Assembly: GCF_024158145.1 (NCBI RefSeq)
Contig: NZ_JAMYXM010000001.1
Location: 186,001 to 250,000 of the forward strand
DNA: 64,000 nucleotides
DNA from: Notoacmeibacter sp. MSK16QG-6
GTDB lineage: Bacteria; Pseudomonadota; Alphaproteobacteria; Rhizobiales; Rhizobiaceae
Reading direction: 5' to 3'
The notes under the pieces are model-generated. The model saw only the letters and a program-made list of their open reading frames with translations. It was not told where the DNA came from and made no database searches. The number at the start of each line of letters is the position of its first letter. Positions within the stretch are counted from its first letter, which is position 1. The translations under genes and the position numbers were made by a program. Shown piece by piece: positions 17,682 through 27,176 of the stretch.

Positions 17682-18614
17682 ATGTCTCGCCATTCCAGAT
17701 ATATCGTTGCCCTTGCGCTAAGCTTCACGCTGAGTTGCCTGACCGCGCTGGCTGTCACGCACAGCGCCGCTGCCAGCGAAATAAAGATCGTCGTCAATAA
17801 AGTGCCGATCACGAGCTACGATCTTGCCAGGCGGGCTGCCTTTCTCAAACTGCAGCGTAAAAAGGGCAATCTGCGCAAGCTTGCCGAAGACGAGATGATC
17901 GAAGACGCATTGAAACGTTCGGCTGTCGATGGGACAAGAATCCAAATTGCTGACGCTGAAGTCGACGCTTATTTCGAGCGCTTCGCCAAAAGCAACAAGC
18001 TGACGTCCGCGCAACTGACGCAAATCCTCGGACAGGCTGGCGTGACAGCCAGGCATTACAAGGACTTCATCCGCACCCAGATGGCTTGGGCCAAATATGT
18101 CCGCGCCCGTCTCAGCGCTGAAAAGCGCAAAGATGAAAACGACATCACCAAACAGATTCTCGCGCGCGGCGGGGAAAAGCCCACGGCGACCGAATATATC
18201 CTTCAACAGGTCATTTTCGTTGTGCCGCAGGCCGAGCGTGGCAGCCGCCTTGCCGCTCGCACCAAAGAAGCGGAAGCCATGCGCCAACGCTTTCGGGATT
18301 GTGAGAGCACGCCGCAATTCGCTCGTGGGTTGTTGGACGTGACCGTCCGCAATCTCGGCCGCAAGCTTGCGCCAGAGCTACCCGACGATTGGGCGTCTCT
18401 CATCAAGGGTCTCGAACAGGGCCAGACGACGAAAGTTCGCCAGACCGAGAAGGGGGCCGAGTTCATCGCAGTTTGTCGGACACGTTCGGTTTCTGACGAT
18501 CAGGCGGCTGAGATGGTTTGGAGTGCCGAAGAAAACGCAAACGGTCAGGGCAAAGAGACCCAAGAGAAAATTCTGGCCGAACTGCGTGAAAAGGCGAACA
18601 TTCAACGCAAATGA
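17682..18614 (+). CDS. SurA-like periplasmic chaperone / peptidylprolyl isomerase
   Basis: This is a 310-residue periplasmic protein with an N-terminal signal peptide (MSRHSRYIVALALSFTLSC, cleavage near AAAS). It has a SurA N-terminal chaperone domain (KIVVNKVPITSYDLARRAAFL onward) and a parvulin-like segment at about 175-275. The ATG at 17682 is preferred because GGAG precedes it and the signal peptide begins there; an in-frame frame opening at 17598 has neither. Location between lptD and pdxA-rsmA matches the surA position in proteobacteria, fitting a role in folding outer-membrane proteins such as LptD. Confidence 0.88.
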   Translation: MSRHSRYIVALALSFTLSCLTALAVTHSAAASEIKIVVNKVPITSYDLARRAAFLKLQRKKGNLRKLAEDEMIEDALKRSAVDGTRIQIADAEVDAYFERFAKSNKLTSAQLTQILGQAGVTARHYKDFIRTQMAWAKYVRARLSAEKRKDENDITKQILARGGEKPTATEYILQQVIFVVPQAERGSRLAARTKEAEAMRQRFRDCESTPQFARGLLDVTVRNLGRKLAPELPDDWASLIKGLEQGQTTKVRQTEKGAEFIAVCRTRSVSDDQAAEMVWSAEENANGQGKETQEKILAELREKANIQRK

Positions 18615-18638
18615 ACGCGCGAGGCGCGGCATTCATTC

Positions 18639-19652
18639 ATGACCGATAAACCTCTGGCCGTATCATGCGGCGATCCAGCCGGGATCGGCCCGGAATTGCT
18701 GTTCCGGGCCTATAACCGCCGGGAACCGCTCGGTTTGCCTCCATTTGCCGTGATTTGCGATCCCGACTTCCTCAAAGCGCGCGCCAACCGCATGGGCGTC
18801 GGTGTGTCGATGAAGTGCATCGAGAGCTGGCAGGAAGTCCCGGCTACCTTCTCCGAAGCCCTTCCCGTTCTGCCACTCAAAGCACGCTTCGACGATTGCC
18901 CGGGTGAGCCTCTTACCGCTCATGCAAATGGTATAATCGAATCGATCGATCGCGGCGTTGCCGCGAGCCTTTCTGATGAGGCCGCGGGCCTAGTCACCCT
19001 GCCAATCGCCAAGGCGCCGCTCTACGATGCTGGCTTCGCTTTTCCCGGACACACCGAATATCTCGGATCGTTGTCCGAAAAAGCGACCGCTACCCCTGTT
19101 CAGCCTGTCATGATGCTGGCAGGCCCAAGCCTGCGCGCCGTCCCGGTGACGATCCACATTCCGCTGTCCGCCGTGCCGGAAGCGCTCACGGATGAGCTTT
19201 TGGAACAAACGATACGCATCACCGAACGCGATCTGCGCGAACGCTTCGGCATTCAATGTCCGCGTATCGCGGTTTCTGGCCTCAACCCCCATGCCGGCGA
19301 AAGCGGTAAGATGGGCAGCGAGGAGATGGATCTCGTTGCACCTGTTCTCGACCGCCTTCGAGAAGAGGGCTTTGACATAGCAGGCCCTCTGCCCGCCGAC
19401 ACGATGTTTCACGAGCGTGCCCGCGCCGGCTATGACGTGGCTGTATGCATGTATCACGATCAGGCATTGATCGCGGCGAAGGCGCTGGCTTTCGACGAGA
19501 CGGTGAACGTCACGCTTGGTCTGCCATTCATTCGTACGTCGCCGGATCATGGCACGGCCTTCGACATCGCCGGCAAAGGCGTTGCACGCGAGGACAGCTT
19601 CATTGCGGCGCTTAAAATGGCGGCCGAAATGGCGTCCGGGTCCTCCCGGTGA
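18639..19652 (+). CDS. pdxA: 4-hydroxythreonine-4-phosphate dehydrogenase
   Basis: PdxA oxidises 4-phosphohydroxy-L-threonine on the route to pyridoxal phosphate. The 337-residue protein shows the N-terminal GDPAGIGPE (11-19), the metal-site His region HTEYLG and the C-terminal metal site [14 protein letters not shown]. Length is standard. Its TGA overlaps the GTG start of rsmA (GTGA), so the two are probably translationally coupled, as in many proteobacteria where surA-pdxA-rsmA form an operon. Confidence 0.96.
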   Translation: MTDKPLAVSCGDPAGIGPELLFRAYNRREPLGLPPFAVICDPDFLKARANRMGVGVSMKCIESWQEVPATFSEALPVLPLKARFDDCPGEPLTAHANGIIESIDRGVAASLSDEAAGLVTLPIAKAPLYDAGFAFPGHTEYLGSLSEKATATPVQPVMMLAGPSLRAVPVTIHIPLSAVPEALTDELLEQTIRITERDLRERFGIQCPRIAVSGLNPHAGESGKMGSEEMDLVAPVLDRLREEGFDIAGPLPADTMFHERARAGYDVAVCMYHDQALIAAKALAFDETVNVTLGLPFIRTSPDHGTAFDIAGKGVAREDSFIAALKMAAEMASGSSR

Positions 19653-20491
19653 GTCTTGACGGGCTTCCTCCGCTCCGTGAAGTCGTCGAACGGCACGGCA
19701 TCGCAGCCAAGAAGTCGCTCGGCCAGAATTTTCTTTTCGATCTCAATCTGACCGCCAAGATCGCTCGGTCGGCCGGGGTTCTTGACGATCATACTGTCAT
19801 AGAAGTCGGGCCTGGTCCCGGCGGATTGACACGCGCTCTTTTGGCTGCCGGCGGCGGGAAAGTAATCGTCATCGAACGCGACGAGCGCTGCATCGCGGCG
19901 CTGGAAGACATTGGCGCGGCCTATACCGACCGCCTCGAAATCATTGCGGGCGACGCGCTTTCCATCGATTACGCGGCGTTGGCCGAGCAATCGCTCGGTC
20001 CGGTAAAAGTCGTCGCCAACCTGCCTTACAATATCGGCACCGAACTGCTCCTCGGCTGGCTCACACCAGCGAACTGGCCGCCTTTCTGGTCGTCCCTGAC
20101 GCTGATGTTTCAGAAGGAAGTCGCGCAGCGTATTGTCGCAGCCCCGGGCGATAAGCATTATGGCAGGCTGGGTGTTCTGGCCGGCTGGCGCTGCCAAGCT
20201 GTCAGCATGTTCGATGTGCCCAGAGAGGCATTTTCACCGCCGCCCAAAGTCACCTCCAGCATCGTGCATATCGAGCCAAGGCAGCAGCCACTGGCCGGAA
20301 CTCTCGTCAGTCTGGAGAGGGTTACCTCATATGCGTTTGGACAACGGCGGAAAATGCTGCGTCAATCGCTGAAACCGCTCGGTGGCGAGGCGCTACTCAA
20401 TCGGGTCGGCATCGACGCCACGAGACGGGCCGAGACGCTCACAATCGAAGAATTTGTTGCTCTCGCCAATGCGATCGACGCAGCGATCTAA
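19649..20491 (+). CDS. rsmA: 16S rRNA (adenine1518/1519-N6) dimethyltransferase
   Basis: RsmA (KsgA) dimethylates two adjacent adenines in helix 45 of 16S rRNA and acts as a late 30S assembly checkpoint. The 280-residue protein begins at a GTG overlapping the pdxA stop. SAM motif I reads [16 protein letters not shown], and the catalytic motif IV is NLPYN. The C-terminal helical domain (SIVHIEPR onward) is complete. Its stop overlaps by 3 bases that of gmk on the other strand, with no room for a terminator between them. Confidence 0.96.
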   Translation: MSLDGLPPLREVVERHGIAAKKSLGQNFLFDLNLTAKIARSAGVLDDHTVIEVGPGPGGLTRALLAAGGGKVIVIERDERCIAALEDIGAAYTDRLEIIAGDALSIDYAALAEQSLGPVKVVANLPYNIGTELLLGWLTPANWPPFWSSLTLMFQKEVAQRIVAAPGDKHYGRLGVLAGWRCQAVSMFDVPREAFSPPPKVTSSIVHIEPRQQPLAGTLVSLERVTSYAFGQRRKMLRQSLKPLGGEALLNRVGIDATRRAETLTIEEFVALANAIDAAI

Positions 20492-21162
20492 ATCTCCTCT
20501 TTCAGCATTTCCGAAACAAAATCGAACAGGCCGGGACGCCGATCGCGACGCAACCTCTCGGCGGTAACGATGGCCTGCACTTCGTGAAATGCATCGTTCA
20601 GATCGTCATTGATGACGATGTAGTCATATTCGCGCCAATGGGCGATTTCCTCACGGGCGTTCCGCAGGCGCGTACCAATGACATCTTCGCTGTCCTCAGC
20701 CCGTCGTTTCAACCGCTCGCGCAATGCGCCCAGTGACGGCGGCAGAATGAAAATCGACACCATATCGATGCCGACCTTATCCTTCATCTGCTGGGCGCCC
20801 TGCCAGTCGATGTCGAACAGCATGTCCTGGCCGTCGCCAATGGCCTGTTCCGCTGGGGCGCGGGGCGTGCCGTAAAAATTGCCGTGTACCTCGGCCCATT
20901 CCAACAACTCATCCCGCTCGCGCATCACTTCGAAATCCGCCACCGACCGGAAATGATAGTGCTGTCCATCTATCTCGCTGGATCGCCGCTTTCTCGTTGT
21001 CACGGAAACGGAAAGGCGAAAGGCGGGGTCCGTTTCCAGGAGGCTGCGGGAAATAGTCGATTTGCCGGCGCCGGACGGCGAGGAGAGGACCAGCATAAGG
21101 CCTCTTCGCGGAATTGACCGGCGTTCGGCTGCAGCCGCATAGCGCGCTATACTGTCGATCAT
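20488..21162 (-). CDS. gmk: Guanylate kinase
   Basis: Gmk phosphorylates GMP and dGMP. The 224-residue protein has the P-loop [10 protein letters not shown] (27-36), the GMP-binding region [18 protein letters not shown] and the lid segment. A start at Met23 would give the usual bacterial length of about 200; the upstream ATG at 21162 is kept because the reading frame is open, but the first 22 residues are uncertain. It is last in the minus-strand run fabD-fabG-acpP-fabF-mltG-yicC-gmk, and its stop overlaps that of rsmA. Confidence 0.94.
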   Translation of the reverse strand: MIDSIARYAAAAERRSIPRRGLMLVLSSPSGAGKSTISRSLLETDPAFRLSVSVTTRKRRSSEIDGQHYHFRSVADFEVMRERDELLEWAEVHGNFYGTPRAPAEQAIGDGQDMLFDIDWQGAQQMKDKVGIDMVSIFILPPSLGALRERLKRRAEDSEDVIGTRLRNAREEIAHWREYDYIVINDDLNDAFHEVQAIVTAERLRRDRRPGLFDFVSEMLKEEI

Positions 21163-21201
21163 CGCTCTCCTCCGGCATCCCGCGCCAGCGGCGGCACGAG
21201 C

Positions 21202-22086
21202 CTATTCCACGTTCTGAACCTGCTCACGCAGCTGATCGACCACGACCTTCATATCGAGGCCGATTGCGGTCAGCGTTGGCGCATTGGATTTGGCACAGAG
21301 CGTGTTCGATTCGCGACCCAGTTCCTGGGCCAGAAACTCTAGTCGGCGGCCAACCGGTTCGACGGCCTCGAACAGTTCGCGGATCGCGGCGCAATGGGCG
21401 ATCACTCTGTCGAGTTCTTCACGAATATCGGCGCGCGTCGCCAGAAGCGCAGTCTCTGCATGCAACCGCGCCGGATCGAGCGTATCGGATGCACCCATCA
21501 GCGCATCGATTTGAGCTTTAAGTTTTTCGGCGATAGCAGCAGGCCGCCGCGAGGGGTCGTTCTCGGCCGAAGCGGCCAGCTTTTCGATACGGTCAATCTG
21601 TTCGATGATGACCGATTGCAGGCGCTTTCCCTCCTGCTCGCGGCTATCGTTGAGGGCGCTGAGAGCCGCTTCAAACAAGGCAATAATGGCAGGATCGTTT
21701 TCCTTGCGCGACGCTTCATTGGTCGGCAGCGCTTCGTCGCCTGCTTCGATGACGCCGCGCAGAGTCAGAAGCGCATCGGCCCGCGCCGTCGCAAAGCCTT
21801 TCTCTTCCAAAAGCTTTGCCTCATCACAGAACCTGGCAAGAACCTCTCGATTGATCGAGACGCCTTCCGTCGCGCCAGAGAGTTCGCAATTGACTTGCAA
21901 TGTGCCGCGGCCAAGCACCTCCCGCGCTGATGAGCGCAGCGCCTGGCTCAGATGATCCAAGCCCGGCGGAAGCCGGAAGCGAATATCCAGGCCCCGGCCG
22001 TTGACGGCACGTACTTCGAAACGCAGGGGCCGGCCGGCGACCATTCCATCTGCCGAACCGAAACCTGTCATACTTTTCAAAGTCAT
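21202..22086 (-). CDS. YicC/YloC family endoribonuclease
   Basis: This is a 294-residue protein of the YicC family, described as a divalent-metal-dependent endoribonuclease. It begins with the hallmark MTLKSMTGFGSADG and RFEVRAVNGRGLDIRFRLPPGL, and ends with the conserved GRRLEFLAQELGRESNTLCAKS block and a C-terminal helix. It lies 9 bp after mltG and 39 bp before gmk, the conserved Hyphomicrobiales order. Its physiological RNA targets here are unknown. Confidence 0.92.
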   Translation of the reverse strand: MTLKSMTGFGSADGMVAGRPLRFEVRAVNGRGLDIRFRLPPGLDHLSQALRSSAREVLGRGTLQVNCELSGATEGVSINREVLARFCDEAKLLEEKGFATARADALLTLRGVIEAGDEALPTNEASRKENDPAIIALFEAALSALNDSREQEGKRLQSVIIEQIDRIEKLAASAENDPSRRPAAIAEKLKAQIDALMGASDTLDPARLHAETALLATRADIREELDRVIAHCAAIRELFEAVEPVGRRLEFLAQELGRESNTLCAKSNAPTLTAIGLDMKVVVDQLREQVQNVE

Positions 22087-22095
22087 GCGTCGCGC

Positions 22096-23229
22096 CTATT
22101 GATCCGGCAGAGGATCATCGCCCTGAACGGGCTCGAGTTCGTCGTCGGGAATGCCGCGTTCAGCCTCAATCTTCCGCCAGGCTCGCACATTCGCATTGTG
22201 CTCATCGAGTGTTTCGGCAAAAGCGTGCCCCCCCGATCCGTCCGCCACGAAGTAAAGCGCGTCGGTTTCAGCCGGGTTGGCCACAGCTTCCAGCGCATCT
22301 TTGCCTGGCGTTGCGATCGGGCCGGGCGGCAGACCGTTGATCGTGTAGGTATTATAAGGCGTTTCTTTCGCGATGTCGGAGCGATAGATCGGCCGATCCG
22401 CCGGTTTGCCCTCGCCGCCGAAAAGCCCGTAAATGATGGTCGGATCAGACTGCAGGCGCATTCCCTTTTTCAGGCGATTGACGAAGACAGCCGCGACTTC
22501 GGGCCGCTCCTCGGCCACGCCCGTTTCCTTCTCGACAATGGATGCGAGCGTCACGAACTCTTCAACGGTCTCAATAGGCAGGTCCGGCGCACGGCCCTCC
22601 CAGATACGCTGAACGAGTTCGCGCTGACGCTGCTGCATATCCGCGATCAGCGCCGCCCGCTCCAGCCCGCGCTGAAACACGATGGTATCCGCAATCAGGC
22701 TGCCTTCTTCCGGCGTCTCATCCGGCATGTCGCCCGTCAGCGCGTCGTTACTCTCAATCCGGGCGAGCGCCTGATAGGTCGTCCAGCCTTCAGGAATCGT
22801 GACCCGATATTCCAGCACATCGCCCCGCTGCATCATCTGAAGAATATCGCGCATCGACGCCTTGGGCGGAATCTCATATTCGCCAGCCTTGAGCGATGCA
22901 TCGAGGCCATAGGCGCGCGTCGCAATCTTGAAAATCTGAGCGTCCGAAATCAGCCCACGATCCGCAAGATTACCGGCAATCGTCGAAAGCCCCGATCCCG
23001 GCTCGACGGCGAACAGTGCAGGTCTGGAGCGCTCGCTCGGCCGGTCGAACACATGGAGCGAATACCAGATCATCCCGCCGATCCCGATCACCGCCAGAAC
23101 CGCCAGCGTGAACAGGAAATTGAAGAAAATAACGAACTGGTTGCGCGCCGTACGGCTACGTTTGCGGGCGACTACCTCTTCGTCCGATGGGGTCGGCCTC
23201 GCGATTGGTGGCCTTTCGCTCTCGTTCAT
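22096..23229 (-). CDS. mltG: Endolytic murein transglycosylase
   Basis: MltG cuts nascent glycan strands and so sets peptidoglycan chain length. The 377-residue form starts at MNESERPPIARP, supported by GGAGCGGGG upstream; an in-frame start 60 bases earlier has no site. There is one N-terminal membrane anchor (about 34-58), a LysM-like part and the YceG domain with the catalytic Glu in SIVEKETGVAEERP followed by FVNRLKKGMRLQSDPTIIYG. It follows fabF by 78 bp in the fatty acid cluster. Confidence 0.95.
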   Translation of the reverse strand: MNESERPPIARPTPSDEEVVARKRSRTARNQFVIFFNFLFTLAVLAVIGIGGMIWYSLHVFDRPSERSRPALFAVEPGSGLSTIAGNLADRGLISDAQIFKIATRAYGLDASLKAGEYEIPPKASMRDILQMMQRGDVLEYRVTIPEGWTTYQALARIESNDALTGDMPDETPEEGSLIADTIVFQRGLERAALIADMQQRQRELVQRIWEGRAPDLPIETVEEFVTLASIVEKETGVAEERPEVAAVFVNRLKKGMRLQSDPTIIYGLFGGEGKPADRPIYRSDIAKETPYNTYTINGLPPGPIATPGKDALEAVANPAETDALYFVADGSGGHAFAETLDEHNANVRAWRKIEAERGIPDDELEPVQGDDPLPDQ

Positions 23230-23307
23230 CCCCGCTCCGATTCGTTTGTCTCTCGCTGGCCGGACAGCCCTGCCCGGCCAATGTGGCATGCTGGCGGCTG
23301 CTTGCGC

Positions 23308-24564
23308 CTATTCGGAGTACCGACGGAAGATCAAGCACGCATTCGTGCCGCCGAATCCGAAGGAATTGGAAAGCGCGACATCGATCTCCCGCTCCCGCGG
23401 CTTGTGCGGAACGAGATCGATCGCTGTCTCAGCCTCTGGATTGTCCAGGTTGATGGTTGGCGGCGCGACCTGATCGCGGATGGCGAGAAGGCTGAAGATT
23501 GCCTCGACCGCACCTGCCGCACCCAGCAAATGGCCAATCGCGCTTTTGGTCGAGGACATCGACGTTTTGCCAGCTGCATCGCCCAGCAGACGCTCGACCG
23601 CACCGAGCTCCAGGGTGTCCGCCATGGTCGACGTGCCGTGTGCGTTGACATAATCGATGTCAGCGGCTGCGATTCCAGCCCGCTTCATCGCCGCCGTCAT
23701 AGCCCGGTAAGCGCCTTCGTGATTCTCTGCCGGCGCTGTGATGTGAAACGCGTCGCCGGACAAACCGTAGCCGATGACCTCGCCGTAGATTTTCGCGCCA
23801 CGCGCCTTGGCGTGTTCCAGCTCTTCCAGAACGACGATACCGGAGCCCTCGCCCATAACGAAGCCGTCACGGTCGGCATCCCACGGGCGTGAAGCGATTT
23901 CAGGTCGATCGTTATATTTGGTGGACAACGCCTTGCAGGCCGCGAAGCCGGCCAGCGACAGTTTCGTGATCGGCGCCTCGGCGCCGCCTGCGACCATCAC
24001 ATCGGCATCGCCAAGCGCGATCATGCGCGCAGCATCGCCAATAGCGTGCGCACCTGTCGAACAGGCCGTGACGACCGCATGGTTCGGACCTTTCAGCCCA
24101 TGGCGGATCGAGACCTGACCGGAGACCATATTGATGATATTGCCGGGGATGAAGAACGGGCTGACGCGGCGCGGGCCCTTCTGCTCCAGCGTCAACGTGG
24201 TCTCGGAAATGCCTTCGATACCGCCGATGCCCGAGCCGATCACAACGCCGGTGGCGCATTTGTCATCTTCGGTCTGCGGCTTCCAGCCGGCATCTTCGAG
24301 AGCCAGGTCGGCAGCGGCGATGCCATAGGTGATGAATTCGCCGATCTTACGCTGTTCTTTCGGATTGACGAAGTCGTCGGGATTATAGGCGCCCTCGCCT
24401 TCGCGCGGGATAGAACAAGCGATCTGACAGGCCAGATCGTCGACCTCGAAGCGCTCGACCCGTCGCGCAGCCGATTTTCCGGCCAAAATCTGTTTCCAGG
24501 TGTGTTCGTGACCAACACCGAATGGTGAGATCATCCCGACGCCGGTTGCGACTACTCGTCTCAT
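23308..24564 (-). CDS. fabF: 3-oxoacyl-[acyl-carrier-protein] synthase II
   Basis: FabF condenses malonyl-ACP with acyl-ACP in fatty acid elongation. The 418-residue protein has the Cys-His-His triad: C168 in TACSTGAHA, H309 in NAHGTSTMADT and H345 in SAIGHLLGAAG, with K340 also conserved. Length is normal. A hairpin terminator lies between acpP and this gene, so it may be read at a lower level than acpP or from its own promoter. It ends 78 bp before mltG. Confidence 0.97.
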   Translation of the reverse strand: MRRVVATGVGMISPFGVGHEHTWKQILAGKSAARRVERFEVDDLACQIACSIPREGEGAYNPDDFVNPKEQRKIGEFITYGIAAADLALEDAGWKPQTEDDKCATGVVIGSGIGGIEGISETTLTLEQKGPRRVSPFFIPGNIINMVSGQVSIRHGLKGPNHAVVTACSTGAHAIGDAARMIALGDADVMVAGGAEAPITKLSLAGFAACKALSTKYNDRPEIASRPWDADRDGFVMGEGSGIVVLEELEHAKARGAKIYGEVIGYGLSGDAFHITAPAENHEGAYRAMTAAMKRAGIAAADIDYVNAHGTSTMADTLELGAVERLLGDAAGKTSMSSTKSAIGHLLGAAGAVEAIFSLLAIRDQVAPPTINLDNPEAETAIDLVPHKPREREIDVALSNSFGFGGTNACLIFRRYSE

Positions 24565-24583
24565 AGACCCTCTCCAAATGCAA

Positions 24584-24613
24584 AAGGCCTCCGTCCGGAA
24601 AGACGGAGACCTT
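24584..24613 (-). terminator. Hairpin terminator between acpP and fabF
   Basis: On the minus strand a 12-bp stem (arms 24602-24613 and 24584-24595) forms with one G-U wobble and a short loop (24596-24601), followed by a short T run. It lies 73 bp after the acpP stop and 20 bp before the fabF start. Strong termination here would let acpP be expressed well above fabF. Confidence 0.8.
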
Positions 24614-24685
24614 CACGCTATCAGCCTGCCGCCGCCGGTTTCGCGATGGGCTTTCGCGACAGGCAAGCCGGCTCCTCCGCCTTAA

Positions 24686-24922
24686 TCAGGCGGTCTGCTT
24701 CTCGATGTAACGAACGGCGTCGCCAACCGTAAGAATGGTTTCGGCGGCATCGTCCGGAATTTCCACGCCGAATTCCTCTTCGAAAGCCATGACCAGCTCG
24801 ACCGTGTCGAGGCTGTCGGCACCGAGATCGTCGATGAAGGAGGCTTCCATCGTCACCTTCTCCTCCTCCACGCCGAGATGCTCGACGACAATCTTCTTCA
24901 CGCGTTCGGCGGTGTCGCTCAT
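24686..24922 (-). CDS. acpP: Acyl carrier protein
   Basis: AcpP carries growing acyl chains in type II fatty acid synthesis and is also the donor for lipid A. The 78-residue acidic protein has the phosphopantetheine attachment Ser37 in GADSLD. It stands between fabG and fabF with its own terminator downstream (24584-24613), which fits its usual very high expression. The 122-bp gap to fabG may contain a separate promoter. Confidence 0.98.
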   Translation of the reverse strand: MSDTAERVKKIVVEHLGVEEEKVTMEASFIDDLGADSLDTVELVMAFEEEFGVEIPDDAAETILTVGDAVRYIEKQTA

Positions 24923-25044
24923 TTCGTATTCCCCAGTTGTAAAATCTGCTGGCGCTTTCGTTAGCTGCGCAATCGCCGCTAATCAAGGGCAAGCATTGTT
25001 GTTCGGTGTCTTATTGTCAGGATGGTTTGACTGGTAAATCGGCT

Positions 25045-25782
25045 TCAGAACATAGCCATGCCGCCATTGACGTGCAAGGTCTGTCCCGTGACATAGCTTG
25101 CCGCATCGGAAGCCAGAAACGCAGCCATGGATGCGATTTCGTCACCCGTTCCCATTCTTTTCATGGGAATCGACGACAAAATACCCTCGCGCTGTTTGTC
25201 ATTCAGCTTGTCGGTCATGGCGCTCTCAATGAAGCCCGGTGCAATCGCGTTAACCGTGATTCCACGGCTGGCGATCTCCTGAGCCAAGCTTTTCGTGAAG
25301 CCGATCATGCCCGCCTTGGCCGCGCAATAGTTCGCCTGGCCTGGATTGCCGGTGACGCCGACAATCGACGTGATGTTGATGATACGACCGGCACGGCGCT
25401 TCATCATCGGCTGCGTCAATTCACGCGTCAAACGGAAGGTGGCGGTCAGATCTATCTCCAGAACTTCGTCCCAGTCCTCATCCTTCATGCGGATAAAAAG
25501 GCCATCCTTCGTGATGCCGGCATTGTTGACCAGAATGTCGACTCCGCCGAGTTTTTCTTCGGCATCCTTGCCGAGCTTGGTGACGGCTTGCCGGTCGGAA
25601 AGGTTCGCGGGCAGAACCGCCGTACGCTCGCCGAGGTCGGAGGCAAGCTGCTCAAGTTTCTCGGCTCGCGTGCCATGCAGGCCCACAGTCGCGCCCAGCT
25701 TATGAAAGCTTCTGGCAATGGCTTCGCCGATACCGCCTGATGCGCCGGTAATCAGCGCTTTCTTACCGGAAAGGTCGATCAT
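25045..25782 (-). CDS. fabG: 3-oxoacyl-[acyl-carrier-protein] reductase
   Basis: FabG reduces 3-oxoacyl-ACP with NADPH. The 245-residue protein has TGASGGIG (13-20), NNAG (86-89), Ser139, and Tyr152/Lys156 in NYCAAKAG. The fourth member of the FabG catalytic tetrad, normally Asn (Asn110 in E. coli, in the motif N-L-x-x-x-F), is Asp111 here (EIDLTATF, codon GAT). Ser, Tyr and Lys are intact, so function is probably retained, but the change is noteworthy. It lies 35 bp after fabD and is the only FabG in the cluster. Confidence 0.96.
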   Translation of the reverse strand: MIDLSGKKALITGASGGIGEAIARSFHKLGATVGLHGTRAEKLEQLASDLGERTAVLPANLSDRQAVTKLGKDAEEKLGGVDILVNNAGITKDGLFIRMKDEDWDEVLEIDLTATFRLTRELTQPMMKRRAGRIINITSIVGVTGNPGQANYCAAKAGMIGFTKSLAQEIASRGITVNAIAPGFIESAMTDKLNDKQREGILSSIPMKRMGTGDEIASMAAFLASDAASYVTGQTLHVNGGMAMF

Positions 25783-25817
25783 GGAAATGTCCTTGTCTTT
25801 GTTTCAGCTCCATCCGG

Positions 25818-26759
25818 TCAGGACAAAGCGTTGAGCGCCTTCTCGATGTCGTCGAGGCTGCCGATCGGTATGGTCGTCAGCGAACGGTCGATGCGCTTCG
25901 CCAGGCCGGACAGCACCTTGCCGGCGCCGATCTCGTAAAGCGTCTCGACATCGTTCGCGGCGAACCACTCCATGGTCTCACGCCAGCGAACGCGTCCCGT
26001 CACCTGTTCCACCAGACGATCCGCAATTTCGGCGGGATCGGTAAGCGGACTGACGGTCACATTAGCGATAAGAGGCACCGTCGGCGCGTTCATCGTGACG
26101 TCTGCCAGGGCCGCTCGCATTCTATCGGCAGCCGGTTCCATCAAGCTGGAATGGAACGGCGCGGAAACCGGTAGCATCAACGCTCTTTTGGCGCCTTTAT
26201 CCTTGGCCAGCTCGGCGGCCTTTTCAACGGCATCCTTGCTTCCGGAAATCACGAGTTGTCCGCCGCCATTGTCATTAGCGATCTGAACCGCCCCTTTTGC
26301 AGAGGCCTCGTCACAGATCGCTTCTACATCGGGCTGTTCAAAGCCGATGATTGCGGCCATGGCGCCTTGGCCGACCGGCACGGCCTTCTGCATCGCCTCC
26401 CCGCGTATCCGCAAAAGCCTGGCGGCATCGGAAAGGGAGAAGGTGCCGGCGGCGCAAAGCGCGGAATATTCGCCGAGAGAATGACCCGCCACATAGGAGA
26501 CGCTCTTTTCCAAAAGCAGGCCGCGCGACTGCATGGCGCGAAGGGCCGCAATCGAAACCGCCATCAGTGCGGGCTGGGCATTCGCCGTCAAAGTCAGCTT
26601 TTCTTCAGGCCCTTCCCAGATTGTCTTCGAAAGGGATTCGCCGAGTGCCTCGTCCACTTCCTCGAAAACGGCGCGTGCTTCCGGCACGGCATCGGCCAGA
26701 TCCTTGCCCATGCCAACGGTCTGGCTGCCCTGACCTGGAAAGATAAAAGCTGTGGCCAT
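25818..26759 (-). CDS. fabD: Malonyl-CoA-acyl carrier protein transacylase
   Basis: FabD loads malonyl groups onto ACP. The 313-residue protein starts at MATAFIFPGQGSQTVG with GGGAGG upstream; the frame is open for 24 more codons but those lack family similarity. The nucleophile Ser is in AGHSLGEYSAL and the catalytic His in PVSAPFHSSLM. It is first in the cluster fabD-fabG-acpP-fabF. A CTTGAC element about 70 bp upstream of its start on the minus strand could be part of its promoter. Confidence 0.97.
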   Translation of the reverse strand: MATAFIFPGQGSQTVGMGKDLADAVPEARAVFEEVDEALGESLSKTIWEGPEEKLTLTANAQPALMAVSIAALRAMQSRGLLLEKSVSYVAGHSLGEYSALCAAGTFSLSDAARLLRIRGEAMQKAVPVGQGAMAAIIGFEQPDVEAICDEASAKGAVQIANDNGGGQLVISGSKDAVEKAAELAKDKGAKRALMLPVSAPFHSSLMEPAADRMRAALADVTMNAPTVPLIANVTVSPLTDPAEIADRLVEQVTGRVRWRETMEWFAANDVETLYEIGAGKVLSGLAKRIDRSLTTIPIGSLDDIEKALNALS

Positions 26760-26873
26760 GCTGCATGAGCCTCCCATGGCTGATCCGTAAACTGGTCGTC
26801 GCGGATTGCCGAAAGGTGAGGCAAACGTCAAGCAAAGGCCTCAAAAAGATGAGGGATTGCGCCTTATATTATC

Positions 26874-27176
26874 CTATTCCGCCGGCTCCGGCCTTGGCAC
26901 AACGCCGCCTCTAAGGCCTAGGGCCTCCGACAGTTCCGTCGGTATGGCGCCCTTCGTTGGCCCTTCCGCGAAATACGGCTTCGACCTTCCCGCCGACCAG
27001 TTGGCCTGCATGCGGACGATTGGATTTGGCGCGCACCATATCTCACCGGTTTCGTCGATTGCGGTGACCCAAAGCAGATTGTGTTCGATGCCGTAGTCGA
27101 TGACAGCGAAAGCGAGACCTTTTCCCTTGCCGGCGACCTGAACAGGGATTGGAGGATCGAGCTGCGTGAAACTCAT
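26874..27176 (-). CDS. Conserved hypothetical protein
   Basis: This is a 100-residue protein of unknown function starting MSFTQLDPPIPVQVAGKGKG, with AGGAG just upstream. It shows the pattern AFAVIDYGIEHNLLWVTAIDETGEIWCAPNPIVRMQANWSAGR, split here by well conserved aromatic residues, and a Pro-rich C terminus. No signal peptide or membrane segment is visible. I recall similar small proteins (DPP near the N terminus, ExxWCxPNPxVRMxxNW) in other alphaproteobacteria, but no function is established. It is monocistronic, upstream of fabD on the same strand. Confidence 0.75.
   Translation of the reverse strand: MSFTQLDPPIPVQVAGKGKGLAFAVIDYGIEHNLLWVTAIDETGEIWCAPNPIVRMQANWSAGRSKPYFAEGPTKGAIPTELSEALGLRGGVVPRPEPAE

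Noticed and set aside
21952-23892. Antisense open frame of about 646 codons across yicC, mltG and fabF
   Set aside because: It crosses three genes with clear family motifs on the minus strand and lacks any domain or ribosome binding site.
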